64,000 nt of DNA from Salinibacterium sp. (GTDB lineage Bacteria > Actinomycetota > Actinomycetes > Actinomycetales > Microbacteriaceae), in NCBI GenBank assembly GCA_019638845.1, contig JAHBSZ010000002.1, forward strand, positions 496,001 to 560,000. Direction: 5' to 3'. A model generated the notes under the pieces. The model was not told the origin of the DNA. It saw nothing but the letters and a program-made list of their open reading frames with translations, and did no database searches. Within the stretch, counting starts at the first letter, position 1. The number at the start of each line of letters is the position of its first letter. Positions 27,440 through 37,461 of this stretch are shown piece by piece. Made by a program: the position numbers and the translations under genes.

Positions 27440-28239
27440 CGCTTGGTGTAGCCCTTCATGACCTCGAGAACGCACATCGCGACCAGTCGAACCGTGCGAC
27501 CATCTGCGGCGTCCGCGCTCGCGTCGACCTCGACGAAGTCGACAGAGGTCACCGCCGGATGCGCGCCAGCAGTCCGCGCCGCATCGCGCAACTCGATCGC
27601 AGAGATGCCACCCGGCACCGACGCCGGACACGCCGGGGCCACCGAGCGATCGCACACGTCCACATCGAGATCGACGTGAACCGGCCCACCTCCCGCTGAG
27701 GCGAGCTCAAGGGCCTCTACCATCGCGTCCGCTATCGGGCGTCTGCGCAGGTCGTCGCGCGTGATCACCGTGATGCCGAGGTCGGCGGCCCGCTGTGCGT
27801 ACTCGCGGGAATTTGCGAACGGCTCGATTCCCACCTGCACGACGCGGGATCCGTCGAGCCCGGCCTCGATGAGCTGCCGCACGGGCGATCCATTCGAGAC
27901 TCCGTCACGAAGGTCATGATGTGCGTCGAGGGTCACGAGTCCGCGCGCTCCACGGCCCGTCGCCACGGGCACCGTGGCCGAGTTGTCGCCGCCGAGCGCG
28001 ATCACCAAGGCAGCGTCGAGTGCCGAGACATCCATCAGATCGCCCGCATCGACGATGCGAAGCGACGACTCGAACGAGTAGCGCCGCAATGCCTCGCGCA
28101 CTGCGGCCGGGGTGAGGTGGGCCTGAGTCGGGGAAAGGGAGGTTGCTGAGGTCGGGATACCAACGAGGGCGACGTCGGCATGGCCTGCTGGGGCGGGCCA
28201 GTCACCGGCGCGTGGCCATCGGGGGTCGTGGCTAAGCAT
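27436..28239 (-). CDS. hutG: HutG-like ureohydrolase (formimidoylglutamase)
   Basis: Arginase-family protein, probably cleaving N-formimidoylglutamate to glutamate and formamide, from its place between hutU and hutI. Motif 2 (DAHHDLR, residues 105-111) and motif 3 (DVDVCDR) carry the Mn-binding Asp/His set. Motif 1 reads GGDNS with Asn86, where the family usually has GGDH or GGGH and the His binds Mn. The usual Pro of motif 3 is Arg. Length is 267 residues, short for the family. It overlaps hutU by eight bases and hutI by four. The role as the fourth step enzyme is inference from context. Confidence 0.82.
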   Translation of the reverse strand: MLSHDPRWPRAGDWPAPAGHADVALVGIPTSATSLSPTQAHLTPAAVREALRRYSFESSLRIVDAGDLMDVSALDAALVIALGGDNSATVPVATGRGARGLVTLDAHHDLRDGVSNGSPVRQLIEAGLDGSRVVQVGIEPFANSREYAQRAADLGITVITRDDLRRRPIADAMVEALELASAGGGPVHVDLDVDVCDRSVAPACPASVPGGISAIELRDAARTAGAHPAVTSVDFVEVDASADAADGRTVRLVAMCVLEVMKGYTKR

Positions 28240-29869
28240 CGTCTCTCATCGGTATGCGTACTCCGTGCTCCGCAGCGAACTCGCTAGCCGAATCGTATCC
28301 GGCGTCGACATGCCGGATCACTCCCATTCCCGGGTCGTTCGTGAGAACGCGCGCGATCTTCTCGGCCGCGAGCGCCGTGCCATCGGCGACGGTCACCTGA
28401 CCGGCATGGATCGAGCGACCGATGCCCACGCCGCCACCGTGGTGGATGCTCACCCAGGTGGCGCCCGATGAGGTGTTCACGAGCGCATTGAGCAGCGGCC
28501 AGTCCGCGATGGCGTCCGAGCCGTCTTTCATGGCTTCCGTCTCGCGATAGGGACTCGCGACTGAGCCGGAGTCGAGGTGGTCACGTCCGATCACGAGGGG
28601 CGCGGCGAGCTCGCCCGACGCGACCATCTCGTTGAACTTGAGCCCCGCGACATCCCGCTCGCCATAGCCGAGCCAACAAATTCGCGCGGGCAGGCCCTGG
28701 AAGTGCACGCGCTTCTGCGCCATCGGGATCCAGCGCTGCAGCGATCGGTTCTCGGGAAACAGGTCGAGTACTGCGCGATCGGTCTTCGCGATGTCGTTGG
28801 CATCCCCGCTGAGTGCTGCCCATCGGAACGGGCCCTTACCCTCAGCAAAGAGCGGACGGATGTAGGCGGGGACGAATCCCAAGAAGGAGAACGCTTCGGC
28901 ATAGCCCGCCTGCTTCGCTTCGGTGCGAATGTTGTTGCCGTAGTCGAAAACCTCGGCCCCCGCCTTCTGGAACCCGACCATTGCCTCAACATGCACCGCC
29001 ATCGATTGGCGAGCGCGGTCGGCGAACGAGGGATCCTTCTTGGCGTCGGCCCAGTCGTCGAAGTCGACGCCCAGCGGCAAATAGGCGAGCGGGTCGTGAG
29101 CGCTGGTCTGATCGGTCACGATGTCGATCTCCGCGCCCATGCCCAAGAGTTCGGGCACGCCGGATGCCGCGTTCGCGAGCACTCCGATCGAGAGCGGCTT
29201 GCGGGCATCCCGCGCCGCGTAGGCAAGCTCAAGCGCATGAGCCAGCGAACTCGCCTGCACGTCGAGGTACCCGTGATCGAGTCGGCGCTGGATTCGGCTG
29301 GGGTCGACATCGAGGCAGATCGCGACCCCGTCGTTCATGGTCACCGCAAGCGGCTGGGCGCCACCCATGCCGCCGAGACCGGCTGTAAGGGTGATCGTGC
29401 CCGCTAGCGTTCCGCCGAACTTCTTCTCGGCAACCGCCGAGAAGGTCTCGAACGTGCCCTGCAGAATCCCCTGGGTGCCGATGTAGATCCACGAACCCGC
29501 GGTCATCTGTCCGTACATCGTGAGACCGAGGTGCTCCAGGCGCCGGAACTCGTCCCAGTTTGCCCAGTCACCGACCAGGTTCGAGTTCGCCAGCAGAACG
29601 CGCGGGGCCCACTCGTGGGTCTGCATGATGCCGACGGGCTTGCCCGACTGCACGAGGAGAGTTTCGTCGCCGCGCAGTTCGTGAAGCGAGCGCACAATCG
29701 CGTGGAAGCTCGGCCAGTCCCGTGCGGCTTTGCCCGAGCCGCCGTACACGATGAGGTCTTCGGGGTGTTCCGCCACTTCGGGATCGAGGTTGTTCTGGAG
29801 CATCCTCAGGGCAGCCTCTTGCGGCCAGCCCAGCGTGTGCAGATCGGTGCCGCGATGTGCAGTGATCAT
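28232..29869 (-). CDS. hutU: urocanate hydratase
   Basis: Second step of histidine breakdown: converts urocanate to imidazolonepropionate using tightly bound NAD as an electrophile. The 545-residue length is normal. The NAD site [16 protein letters not shown] and the Cys-containing [20 protein letters not shown] region are intact. [16 protein letters not shown] near the C-terminus is a strong family signature. The start overlaps the hutH stop by four bases (ATGA). Confidence 0.97.
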   Translation of the reverse strand: MITAHRGTDLHTLGWPQEAALRMLQNNLDPEVAEHPEDLIVYGGSGKAARDWPSFHAIVRSLHELRGDETLLVQSGKPVGIMQTHEWAPRVLLANSNLVGDWANWDEFRRLEHLGLTMYGQMTAGSWIYIGTQGILQGTFETFSAVAEKKFGGTLAGTITLTAGLGGMGGAQPLAVTMNDGVAICLDVDPSRIQRRLDHGYLDVQASSLAHALELAYAARDARKPLSIGVLANAASGVPELLGMGAEIDIVTDQTSAHDPLAYLPLGVDFDDWADAKKDPSFADRARQSMAVHVEAMVGFQKAGAEVFDYGNNIRTEAKQAGYAEAFSFLGFVPAYIRPLFAEGKGPFRWAALSGDANDIAKTDRAVLDLFPENRSLQRWIPMAQKRVHFQGLPARICWLGYGERDVAGLKFNEMVASGELAAPLVIGRDHLDSGSVASPYRETEAMKDGSDAIADWPLLNALVNTSSGATWVSIHHGGGVGIGRSIHAGQVTVADGTALAAEKIARVLTNDPGMGVIRHVDAGYDSASEFAAEHGVRIPMRDDA

Positions 29870-31392
29870 GAATTGTCCTCCGAACTTATCGGGCCATTGA
29901 GTCCACTTGCTGCCAGCAGTTCGCCGGACGCCACGAGCGCGAGCGCCGCTGCGATGTCAGGCGCCAGGTACCGGTCGGGGCCGACGCCAGGCACATCCCG
30001 TCGCAACCTCTCGATCACTGCAGCAGAAACAGGTGCCGGCTTCTCGCCGCGCATCTCGATGCCGCGCGCCGCGGTCATGAGTTCGATCGCGAGCACCCGT
30101 TGCAGCCCATCAATGCTGCGGCGCAACTTGCGGGCGGCACTCCAGCCCATCGAGACGTGGTCCTCCTGCATGGCGCTGGTCGGAATCGAGTCGACGGATG
30201 CGGGTGCCGCGAGCCGCTTGAGCTCGCTCACGATCGCCGCCTGGGTGTACTGCGCAATCATGTGCCCGGAGTCGACACCGGGGTCATGCGCGAGAAACGC
30301 GTTGAGCCCGCCGTTTCGCGACTTGTCGAGAAACCTGTCGGTGCGGCGCTCACTCATGCTCGCAACATCGGCGACCGCAATGGCGAGGAAGTCGAGAACG
30401 TAACCCACCGGCGCTCCGTGGAAATTGCCGTTGGACTCGACGCGACCGTCGACCGTCACTACCGGATTGTCGATCGCGCTGGCGAGCTCGCGCCCTGCGA
30501 CCAGTCGCGCATGATCCAGGGTGTCCCGTGCTGCACCGTGCACCTGAGGAGCGCAACGCAGCGAGTACGCGTCCTGTACTCGGGTGAATCCCTCGACAGC
30601 GTGTCCCGCGATCGCACCTGAGCCCGCGAGAACCGCGCGCATGTTCGCCGCCGAACGTGCTTGGCCCGGATGTGGGCGTAGCGCCTGCAGATCGTCGGCG
30701 AAGACCCGATCGGTACCCGCAAGGCCCTCCACGCTCATCGCAGCGGCGAGGTCGGCTGTCGTGAAGAGGTCGTCGAGGTCGGTGATCGCGAGGGAGAGCA
30801 TGCCGAGCATCCCGTCGGTGCCGTTGATGAGCGCCAGTCCCTCCTTTTCTTGGAGGACGACTGGATGGGTCACCACCTCCGAGGCGTCCACAAGGCGGCC
30901 ATCGACCCGAACCGTGCCTTCCGCCATGATCGCCAGGGCACAGTGCGCGAGCGGCGCTAGGTCGCCAGAGCAACCGAGGCTGCCGTATTCGCCGATGACC
31001 GGCGTGATGCCTTCGTTGAGCAAGTTCGTATAGGCCTGCGCGACGAGGGGACGAACACCGGTCCGACCGGTCGCGAGCGTGGAAAGGCGCAACAGCATTG
31101 TCGCGCGCACGACCTCGCGCTCGACCTCCGGGCCAGAACTTGCGGCATGACTGCGCACGAGGGAACGCTGCAGCTGCTGCCGTTGCTCGCGAGGAATGTG
31201 TTTCGTCGCGAGCGCGCCGAAACCGGTCGACACTCCGTAGTGCGGCCGCGGGTCTTCGGCGAGCGATTCGATCACCGCGCGGGAGCTCCCCATGGCAGCG
31301 ATCGCGTCGGCTCCCAGCTCGACCTGCTCACCGTGTCGGGCGACGGCAACAACGTCGGCTACCGAGAGGGGCCCGATGTGGATCGTGATCAT
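29866..31392 (-). CDS. hutH: histidine ammonia-lyase
   Basis: First step of histidine breakdown: deaminates L-histidine to trans-urocanate. The 508 residues include the Tyr52-containing [12 protein letters not shown], and the MIO-forming loop [14 protein letters not shown]. The triad that cyclises to the MIO cofactor reads Cys141-Ser142-Gly143 rather than the usual Ala-Ser-Gly. QEDHVSMG and the C-terminal [16 protein letters not shown] are also typical. It is the first gene of hutHUGI, divergent from the IclR regulator with 61 bases between. Confidence 0.96.
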   Translation of the reverse strand: MITIHIGPLSVADVVAVARHGEQVELGADAIAAMGSSRAVIESLAEDPRPHYGVSTGFGALATKHIPREQRQQLQRSLVRSHAASSGPEVEREVVRATMLLRLSTLATGRTGVRPLVAQAYTNLLNEGITPVIGEYGSLGCSGDLAPLAHCALAIMAEGTVRVDGRLVDASEVVTHPVVLQEKEGLALINGTDGMLGMLSLAITDLDDLFTTADLAAAMSVEGLAGTDRVFADDLQALRPHPGQARSAANMRAVLAGSGAIAGHAVEGFTRVQDAYSLRCAPQVHGAARDTLDHARLVAGRELASAIDNPVVTVDGRVESNGNFHGAPVGYVLDFLAIAVADVASMSERRTDRFLDKSRNGGLNAFLAHDPGVDSGHMIAQYTQAAIVSELKRLAAPASVDSIPTSAMQEDHVSMGWSAARKLRRSIDGLQRVLAIELMTAARGIEMRGEKPAPVSAAVIERLRRDVPGVGPDRYLAPDIAAALALVASGELLAASGLNGPISSEDNS

Positions 31393-31440
31393 GGCACCAT
31401 CTCACACCCACGGACTCCCGTGCAGGAGGTCGCGAGTCGA

Positions 31441-31446
31441 TATCCT
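31441..31446 (+). promoter_or_regulatory. putative -10 box of the hut regulator, leaderless
   Basis: TATCCT is followed by seven bases (GTCTGAG) and then the regulator's ATG, so a leaderless mRNA is predicted. The 61-base hutH-iclR gap must hold both promoters and any IclR operator; no clear palindrome stands out. Confidence 0.45.
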
Positions 31447-31453
31447 GTCTGAG

Positions 31454-32230
31454 ATGTCAGACTCTCCACGGATCCCGGCCGCGCGCAGCACCCTTGCGAT
31501 CCTGCGGCTGCTTGCCGCGCGTAGCGGACCCGTGCCAGCCTCAACGATCGCGCGCGAATTGGGCCTGCCGCGGTCATCCGTCTACCAGCTCATCGCCGTG
31601 ATGATGGACGAAGGCTTCGTTGTGCACTACCCCGAAGACCACGCCTACGGATTGAGTGGGCTCGTCTCTGAGATCGGCACGTCGGCCCTGCAATCCGAGC
31701 GGCTCGCCCGACTTGCCCGACCACTGCTCGAACGACTCGTGCGCGAGCTCAAACTGCCCGTCGTTGCACATTTGGCCGTGCTGAGTGGAGCCGACGTCGT
31801 CTATGCCGCGCGCGTGCAGGGGTTCCGCGCCCCTACGACCGTGTCGGCGATCGGGGTGCGACTGCCTGCGCACCTCACGGCGACGGGCCGCGCCATGCTT
31901 GCACTGCTTCCCGCCGGTCAGGTGCGTGCCCTCTACCCGACACGGGCAGCGCTCATCCGACGCAATGACGACGGGCCGGCGTCACTGGGCGAACTCGACA
32001 CCTTGCTCGCCGAGACGCGCGCACGGGGCTGGGCGGTCGAGGAGGGCGATGTGACCGCGGAGTACGGATCGGCCGGCGCTTCAGCCGTCGACCGCAACGG
32101 ATACCCCGTCGCGGCAATCGGGCTGACCTTCCGTCTCGTCGCCACCGATGCCCAGGGTCGCGCCCAGCTTGGTGAAGCCGTCGGTACCACAGCGGATGCT
32201 CTCACCGCCCGACTCACTGGGCGTGGCTAG
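31454..32230 (+). CDS. IclR-family transcriptional regulator
   Basis: Probable regulator of the divergent hut operon. The start ATG at 31454 gives 258 residues; the open frame extends 54 codons upstream into hutH and lacks family features. Residues about 8-65 form the winged helix-turn-helix (ARSTLAILRLLAARSG, then LGLPRSSVYQLIAVMMDEGFV). Residues about 75-255 are the IclR ligand-binding domain with LPAHLTATGRAMLA and a GVSAIDR-like segment reading GASAVDRNGYPVAAIGLTF. The likely effector is urocanate or histidine, by analogy and position only. Confidence 0.9.
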   Translation: MSDSPRIPAARSTLAILRLLAARSGPVPASTIARELGLPRSSVYQLIAVMMDEGFVVHYPEDHAYGLSGLVSEIGTSALQSERLARLARPLLERLVRELKLPVVAHLAVLSGADVVYAARVQGFRAPTTVSAIGVRLPAHLTATGRAMLALLPAGQVRALYPTRAALIRRNDDGPASLGELDTLLAETRARGWAVEEGDVTAEYGSAGASAVDRNGYPVAAIGLTFRLVATDAQGRAQLGEAVGTTADALTARLTGRG

Positions 32231-32270
32231 TTCGCGCCGCGGCGCGCGGGCGGGGACCGCGCGGCATTCC

Positions 32271-32330
32271 CGCGGGAGTTACCGCCAAACGCGGGAGTTG
32301 GGTTCGCCGCGGATGACCGCGACTCCCGCG
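32271..32330. repeat. CGCGGGAGTT direct and inverted repeats
   Basis: CGCGGGAGTT occurs at 32271-32280 and 32290-32299, and an inverted ACTCCCGCG lies at 32322-32330. The gap between the IclR gene and the tuf terminator has no gene. The core matches the GGAGTTA arms near 4.3 kb, which suggests a dispersed intergenic element. Confidence 0.45.
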
Positions 32331-32396
32331 GTGGCCTGCGCCGAGGGGCGCGGGCGCGGCCAGCGGCAACGAGCACGGCCGGAGCCCCGGCACAGC

Positions 32397-32428
32397 AAAA
32401 GGCCCCGCAGCCGAAGCTGCGGGGCCTT
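32397..32428 (-). terminator. strong terminator of the str operon
   Basis: A perfect 13-bp stem (AAGGCCCCGCAGC paired with GCTGCGGGGCCTT), a TTCG tetraloop on the minus strand and a following TTTTGC form a textbook intrinsic terminator 17 bases after tuf. A-rich bases on the other side mean it could also stop the IclR transcript. Confidence 0.9.
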
Positions 32429-32444
32429 CAATAAGGAAGCTGAA

Positions 32445-33638
32445 TTACTTCAGGACCTTGACAACCTTGCCAGCGCCAACGGTACGGCCACCCTCACGGA
32501 TAGCGAAGCCGAGGCCCTCCTCCATGGCGATGGGCTGAATCAGCTCAACGGTCATGGCGGTGGTGTCGCCGGGCATGACCATCTCGGTGCCCTCAGGCAG
32601 CGTGATGACGCCGGTGACGTCCGTGGTGCGGAAGTAGAACTGCGGACGGTAGTTCGCATAGAACGGGTTGTGACGGCCACCCTCATCCTTCGACAGGATG
32701 TAGGCGGTGCCCTCGAACTGGGTGTGCGGCGTAACCGAACCCGGCTTGACGACGACCTGGCCGCGCTCGACGTCCTCGCGCTTGGTGCCACGCAGCAGCA
32801 GACCACAGTTCTCGCCGGCCCATGCCTCGTCGAGCTGCTTGTGGAACATCTCGATACCCGTGACCGTGGTCTTCTGGGTCGGGCGGATGCCCACAATCTC
32901 GACGTCGGAGTTGATCGCGAGGGTACCGCGCTCGGCGCGACCCGTCACGACGGTTCCACGACCGGTGATCGTGAAGACGTCCTCGATCGGCATGAGGAAC
33001 GGCTTGTCCTTGTCGCGCACCGGGTCAGGTACGGACGCGTCAACGGCCTCCATGAGGTCGAGGATGGACTGAGTCCACTTCTCGTCGCCCTCGAGAGCCT
33101 TGAGGCCCGAGACGCGCACGACGGGAGCGTTGTCGCCGTCGAAGCCCTGGCTGGAGAGGAGCTCGCGAACCTCGAGCTCGACGAGCTCAAGGATCTCTTC
33201 GTCATCAACCATGTCGGACTTGTTGAGCGCGACCATGAGGTACGGCACGCCGACCTGCTTGGCGAGCAGCACGTGCTCACGCGTCTGCGCCATGGGGCCG
33301 TCGGTAGCAGCAACCACGAGGATCGCGCCGTCCATCTGGGCAGCACCCGTGATCATGTTCTTGATGTAGTCCGCGTGGCCGGGAGCGTCGACGTGCGCGT
33401 AGTGGCGCTTCGGCGTCTCGTACTCGACGTGCGAAATGTTGATCGTGATACCGCGCTGGCGCTCCTCGGGAGCGGAGTCGATAGAAGCGAAGTCGCGCTG
33501 CACGTTGGTTGCCGACGGGAACTTGTCAGCAAGTACCTTCGAGATCGCGGCCGTCAGCGTGGTCTTGCCGTGGTCGACGTGCCCGATGGTACCGATGTTT
33601 ACGTGCGGCTTGGTCCGCTCGAACTTGGCCTTAGCCAC
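32445..33638 (-). CDS. tuf: elongation factor Tu
   Basis: GTPase that delivers aminoacyl-tRNA to the ribosome. The 397 residues include the P-loop [10 protein letters not shown] at about 19-28, switch [22 protein letters not shown] and the C-terminal beta-barrel domains ending [10 protein letters not shown]. It is last in the str operon and is followed by a strong terminator. Codon use is typical of a highly expressed gene. Confidence 0.98.
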   Translation of the reverse strand: MAKAKFERTKPHVNIGTIGHVDHGKTTLTAAISKVLADKFPSATNVQRDFASIDSAPEERQRGITINISHVEYETPKRHYAHVDAPGHADYIKNMITGAAQMDGAILVVAATDGPMAQTREHVLLAKQVGVPYLMVALNKSDMVDDEEILELVELEVRELLSSQGFDGDNAPVVRVSGLKALEGDEKWTQSILDLMEAVDASVPDPVRDKDKPFLMPIEDVFTITGRGTVVTGRAERGTLAINSDVEIVGIRPTQKTTVTGIEMFHKQLDEAWAGENCGLLLRGTKREDVERGQVVVKPGSVTPHTQFEGTAYILSKDEGGRHNPFYANYRPQFYFRTTDVTGVITLPEGTEMVMPGDTTAMTVELIQPIAMEEGLGFAIREGGRTVGAGKVVKVLK

Positions 33639-33737
33639 AGTGGGTCCTCCTCAGGACTCGGTTGCTCGGCATCCGGATGGATTCCGGGTGCTGGGCGAAT
33701 GGGGTTGTTTGTATGTTAGTCGGTGCGAATAACGAAG

Positions 33738-35855
33738 TTATTCGCCCTTGTTCTTCTGGATAATCTCGTCAGCTACCGCGCGGGGAACTTCGGAGTAGCT
33801 GTCGAACGACATCGAGTACACCGCGCGGCCCGAGGTCTTCGACCTCAGGTCACCGACGTAGCCGAACATCTCCGACAGTGGCACCTTGGCGGTGACGACC
33901 TTGACTCCGGTCGCATCCTCCATGGACTGGATCTGCCCGCGACGCGAGTTCAGGTCGCCGATGACGTCGCCCATGTACTCCTCGGGCGTACGAACCTCGA
34001 CAGCCATGAGCGGCTCGAGCAGGACGGGGTCGGCCTTGCGGGCCGCCTCTTTGAACGCCATGGAGCCGGCGATCTTGAACGCCATTTCCGAGGAGTCCAC
34101 GTCGTGGGCGGCGCCGTCAAGGATGATTCCCTTGACGCCGACCATGGGGTAGCCGGCGAGCACGCCGACCGCCATCGATGCCTGGAATCCGGCGTCGATG
34201 GAGCTGATGTACTCGCGCGGGATGCGCCCACCGGTGACCTTGTTCTCGAACTCGTAAATCGTGTCCGGGGTAACCTCGAGCGGCTCGAGCGAGATCTGCA
34301 CCTTGGCAAACTGACCGGATCCACCGGTCTGCTTCTTGTGGGTGTAGTCATGCTTGTCCACGATGCGACGAATCGTCTCGCGGTACGCGACCTGGGGCTT
34401 GCCCACATTGGCCTCGACGTTGAACTCTCGCTTCATCCGGTCGACGAGGATGTCGAGGTGAAGCTCGCCCATTCCCTTGATGACCGTCTGGCCGGTGTCT
34501 TGGTTCTGTTCGGTGCGGAAGGTCGGGTCCTCTTCAGCGAGCTTCTGGATTGCAATACCCAGCTTCTCCTGGTCGGCCTTCGTCTTCGGCTCGATCGCGA
34601 CCTCGATCACGGGCTCCGGGAACGTCATCGACTCGAGAACCACCTGGTTGTTGGGGTCTGAGAGCGTGTCGCCCGTCGTCGTGTCTTTGAGCCCGATGAC
34701 CGCGTAGATGTGACCGGCGGTAACAGCATCGACCGGGTTCTCCTTGTTGGCGTGCATCTGGAAGATCTTCCCGATGCGCTCCTTCTTGCCCTTGGTCGAG
34801 TTGATGAGCTGCGCGCCCGAGTCGGCCTGGCCGGAGTAGACGCGGATGTAGGTGAGGCGACCGAAGAACGGGTGCACCGCAACCTTGAACGCGAGCGCTG
34901 CAAACGGCTCGGTCGCGACCGGATGACGCTCGACGATCTTCTCCTCGTCACGCACGTCGTGGCCCTCCGTCGCGGGCACGTCGAGCGGGCTCGGCAGGTA
35001 GTCGACAACAGCGTCAAGCATCGGCTGGACGCCGCGGTTCTTGAACGCCGAGCCACACAGCACCGGGTAGATCTCGCTGTTGACCGTGAGCTTGCGGATC
35101 GACCTCTTGATCTCCGCGACGGAGAAATCGGTGTCGCCATTGAGGAATCGCTCGAGCAGTTCATCGTCAGCTTCGGCGACCGTCTCGATGAGCACGGCGC
35201 GATACTCGTTCGCCTTCTCGACGAGATCCGCAGGGATCTCTTCGATTGCGTACTTCGCGCCCAGCTCAACGTCACCCTTCGAGTCGCCACGCCACGTGAG
35301 CGCGCGCATCTCGACCAGGTCGACAACGCCCTCGAAGGTGTTCTCGAATCCGATGGGCAGCTGGATGACCAGCGGCTTGGCGCCGAGGCGCTTGATGATC
35401 GTGTCGACAGTGAAGTAGAAGTCCGCGCCGAGCTTGTCCATCTTGTTGACGAAGCAGATGCGAGGGACGTCGTACTTGTCGGCCTGGCGCCAGACGGTCT
35501 CCGACTGGGGCTCCACGCCCTCCTTGCCGTCGAACACTGCCACTGCGCCGTCGAGCACGCGAAGCGAACGCTCCACCTCGACCGTGAAGTCCACGTGGCC
35601 GGGGGTGTCGATGATGTTGATCTGGTGCTTGTCCCAGAAACAGGTAGTCGCAGCAGACGTGATCGTGATGCCGCGCTCTTGCTCCTGCGCCATCCAGTCC
35701 ATCGTCGCGGCACCGTCGTGCACCTCACCGATCTTGTGAGTGATACCCGTGTAATACAGGATGCGCTCAGTCGTGGTGGTCTTGCCGGCATCGATGTGAG
35801 CCATGATGCCGATGTTGCGGACCTTGTTCAGGTCGGTGAGCACGTCCTGTGCCAC
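33738..35855 (-). CDS. fusA: elongation factor G
   Basis: GTPase that drives ribosomal translocation. It has 705 residues with [42 protein letters not shown] and [10 protein letters not shown] for nucleotide binding. Domain IV follows with the GGSGQFAKV and GFQASMAVG segments. It lies between rpsG and tuf, with a strong 19-bp inverted repeat just upstream. Confidence 0.98.
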   Translation of the reverse strand: MAQDVLTDLNKVRNIGIMAHIDAGKTTTTERILYYTGITHKIGEVHDGAATMDWMAQEQERGITITSAATTCFWDKHQINIIDTPGHVDFTVEVERSLRVLDGAVAVFDGKEGVEPQSETVWRQADKYDVPRICFVNKMDKLGADFYFTVDTIIKRLGAKPLVIQLPIGFENTFEGVVDLVEMRALTWRGDSKGDVELGAKYAIEEIPADLVEKANEYRAVLIETVAEADDELLERFLNGDTDFSVAEIKRSIRKLTVNSEIYPVLCGSAFKNRGVQPMLDAVVDYLPSPLDVPATEGHDVRDEEKIVERHPVATEPFAALAFKVAVHPFFGRLTYIRVYSGQADSGAQLINSTKGKKERIGKIFQMHANKENPVDAVTAGHIYAVIGLKDTTTGDTLSDPNNQVVLESMTFPEPVIEVAIEPKTKADQEKLGIAIQKLAEEDPTFRTEQNQDTGQTVIKGMGELHLDILVDRMKREFNVEANVGKPQVAYRETIRRIVDKHDYTHKKQTGGSGQFAKVQISLEPLEVTPDTIYEFENKVTGGRIPREYISSIDAGFQASMAVGVLAGYPMVGVKGIILDGAAHDVDSSEMAFKIAGSMAFKEAARKADPVLLEPLMAVEVRTPEEYMGDVIGDLNSRRGQIQSMEDATGVKVVTAKVPLSEMFGYVGDLRSKTSGRAVYSMSFDSYSEVPRAVADEIIQKNKGE

Positions 35856-35894
35856 AGGTTCCTCCGAAAGATTGTGTATGAAAGACGCTGGTCA

Positions 35895-35940
35895 CGTTGA
35901 TCGAGCGAAGTCGAATTTTTCCGACTTCGCTCGATCAACG
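35895..35940. repeat. perfect 19-bp inverted repeat between rpsG and fusA
   Basis: CGTTGATCGAGCGAAGTCG (35895-35913) and its exact reverse complement (35922-35940) are separated by an 8-base loop rich in T. The arms include the GATCGAGCGAAGTC core, which looks like a mobile or dispersed palindrome. Inside the str operon transcript it would form a very stable hairpin, acting as a processing or partial-termination site. Confidence 0.85.
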
Positions 35941-35948
35941 AAGTTGTG

Positions 35949-36419
35949 TTACCAGCGGTAGTGCGCGAATGCCTTGTTGGCGTCAGCCATCTTGTGCGTG
36001 TCTTCGCGGCGCTTGACTGCTGCGCCAAGACCGTTCGATGCGTCGAGGATCTCGTTGGTGAGACGCTCGGTCATCGTCTTTTCGCGACGGCCCTTGGCGT
36101 AGCTCGTGAGCCAACGCAGCGCGAGGGTGTTCGCGCGGTGCGACTTCACCTCGACGGGCACTTGGTAGGTCGAGCCACCAACGCGACGCGACTTGACCTC
36201 GATGGTCGGGCGCACGTTGTCGAGCGCCTTCTTGAGCGTCACGACTGCGTCCTGGCCGTTCTTGGCCGAAACACCCTCGAGTGCACCGTAGACGATGCGC
36301 TCAGCGAGACCCTTCTTGCCGTCGAGCAGGATCTTGTTGACGAGCTGGCTCACAATGGGAGCTCCGTAGACCGGGTCCGCAACTACGGGACGCTTCGGTG
36401 CTGGTCCTTTACGAGGCAT
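35949..36419 (-). CDS. rpsG: 30S ribosomal protein S7
   Basis: Nucleates the small-subunit head. The start was set at the ATG giving [13 protein letters not shown], with 156 residues, overlapping the rpsL stop by one base. [35 protein letters not shown] and the end [19 protein letters not shown] are family signatures. Confidence 0.98.
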   Translation of the reverse strand: MPRKGPAPKRPVVADPVYGAPIVSQLVNKILLDGKKGLAERIVYGALEGVSAKNGQDAVVTLKKALDNVRPTIEVKSRRVGGSTYQVPVEVKSHRANTLALRWLTSYAKGRREKTMTERLTNEILDASNGLGAAVKRREDTHKMADANKAFAHYRW

Positions 36420-36793
36420 TACTTCTTGTCCATTTTCGCTCCGTAGCGGCTGCGCGCCTGCTTGCGGTTCTTGACCGCCTGAGTGTCGAGTGCGCCGCGG
36501 ATGATCTTGTAGCGCACACCGGGGAGGTCCTTTACACGACCGCCGCGCACGAGCACCATCGAGTGCTCCTGCAGGTTGTGGCCTTCTCCCGGAATGTAGG
36601 CAGTAACCTCTGTGCCGTTGGAAAGCTTGACGCGAGCGACCTTGCGCAAAGCCGAGTTCGGCTTCTTGGGGGTCGTCGTGTAGACGCGCGTGCAAACGCC
36701 GCGCTGCTGGGGGTTGGCCTTCAGGGCCGGAGCCTTGGTCTTGACGACCTTGCTCTGGCGGCCCTTCCGCACCAACTGCTGAATGGTGGGCAC
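36419..36793 (-). CDS. rpsL: 30S ribosomal protein S12
   Basis: Decoding-centre protein. It has 124 residues with [20 protein letters not shown] and [20 protein letters not shown]. The lysines equivalent to E. coli Lys42 and Lys87 are present, so no streptomycin-resistance change is visible. It is the first gene of the str operon, with a leader of about 200 bases. Confidence 0.98.
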   Translation of the reverse strand: MPTIQQLVRKGRQSKVVKTKAPALKANPQQRGVCTRVYTTTPKKPNSALRKVARVKLSNGTEVTAYIPGEGHNLQEHSMVLVRGGRVKDLPGVRYKIIRGALDTQAVKNRKQARSRYGAKMDKK

Positions 36794-36999
36794 TCTATTA
36801 CTCCTTGTTGTTGCTGCACGGTGACAGCATCTTGATGGTTAGCATTCGCGGCGCCGAAGCTTCGCGAGTTCATCTGGACCCACTGGTCTTTCGAAAGAAA
36901 GGATTTGCGGGTATGCCGTGGGGGCCGCTCGAAGAACGAACCCTAGTGGTGCGTGGTCATACATGCGTCGAAGCGCACGACAAAACGCACACCTGCAAA

Positions 37000-37028
37000 A
37001 GAATAGTCTGTGCCACCACCCCGGTCAA
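37000..37028 (-). promoter_or_regulatory. promoter of the str operon
   Basis: TTGACC (37023-37028), a 17-base spacer and TATTCT (37000-37005) on the minus strand make a near-consensus housekeeping promoter. Transcription would start about 200 bases ahead of rpsL, leaving an untranslated leader with small palindromes (for example TCTTTCGAAAGA) and no visible gene. Confidence 0.7.
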
Positions 37029-37056
37029 ATGATTCTGCCGTGAGCGAAGACAAGTC

Positions 37057-37461
37057 TCAGGGCATACGAGGCGTGAACGCCCAGGTCACCAGTACCGTGA
37101 CACCCGCCAGAGCCGAGGCGACCCAAACGAAAGGGCCGAGGGCAAAGTGGGGCACTGCCACTGGCCCGTACCCTACTGCCGCGACGACGAGCATGGAACT
37201 CGGGACGAGGATCACAGCGGCGAGCGCACGCGGCCATGGGGAACGAGCACGAGGCGTGTGCAGCACGAGCAGCCATACCGTAAGGCACGCTGCGGCTACC
37301 ATCGCCGGCCCGAGCAGGGGGCCGGCATCCAGAAAATCGATAACCTCCCGATCGAACGCGAGGCTCAATACTCCCCACAACGCTGCAACCGTCGCACCGT
37401 ACACGACGGTCACCAGTGTCGGCAGGAGAAGCGGACTAGACGGCGGCGGCGGCTCGCTCAT
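37057..37461 (-). CDS. small membrane protein, function unknown
   Basis: A 134-residue protein with about four hydrophobic spans (near residues 12-35, 48-70, 80-102 and 108-128), a short Pro-rich N-terminus (MSEPPPPSS) and a short basic end. The start was set at the ATG at 37461; a longer open frame upstream is the shadow of its neighbour. It overlaps the preceding membrane-protein gene by 26 bases, so the two are probably co-translated. It lies between the type IV pilus genes and the str promoter. I do not recognise the family. Confidence 0.7.
   Translation of the reverse strand: MSEPPPPSSPLLLPTLVTVVYGATVAALWGVLSLAFDREVIDFLDAGPLLGPAMVAAACLTVWLLVLHTPRARSPWPRALAAVILVPSSMLVVAAVGYGPVAVPHFALGPFVWVASALAGVTVLVTWAFTPRMP

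Noticed and set aside
32148-33719. 523-codon plus-strand open frame opposite tuf
   Set aside because: It mirrors the tuf gene. Long antisense frames are common in high-GC genes with strong codon bias, and the product has no family features.
36805-37032. 75-codon plus-strand frame in the rpsL leader
   Set aside because: It lies over the str promoter and leader on the opposite strand and has no family signal.
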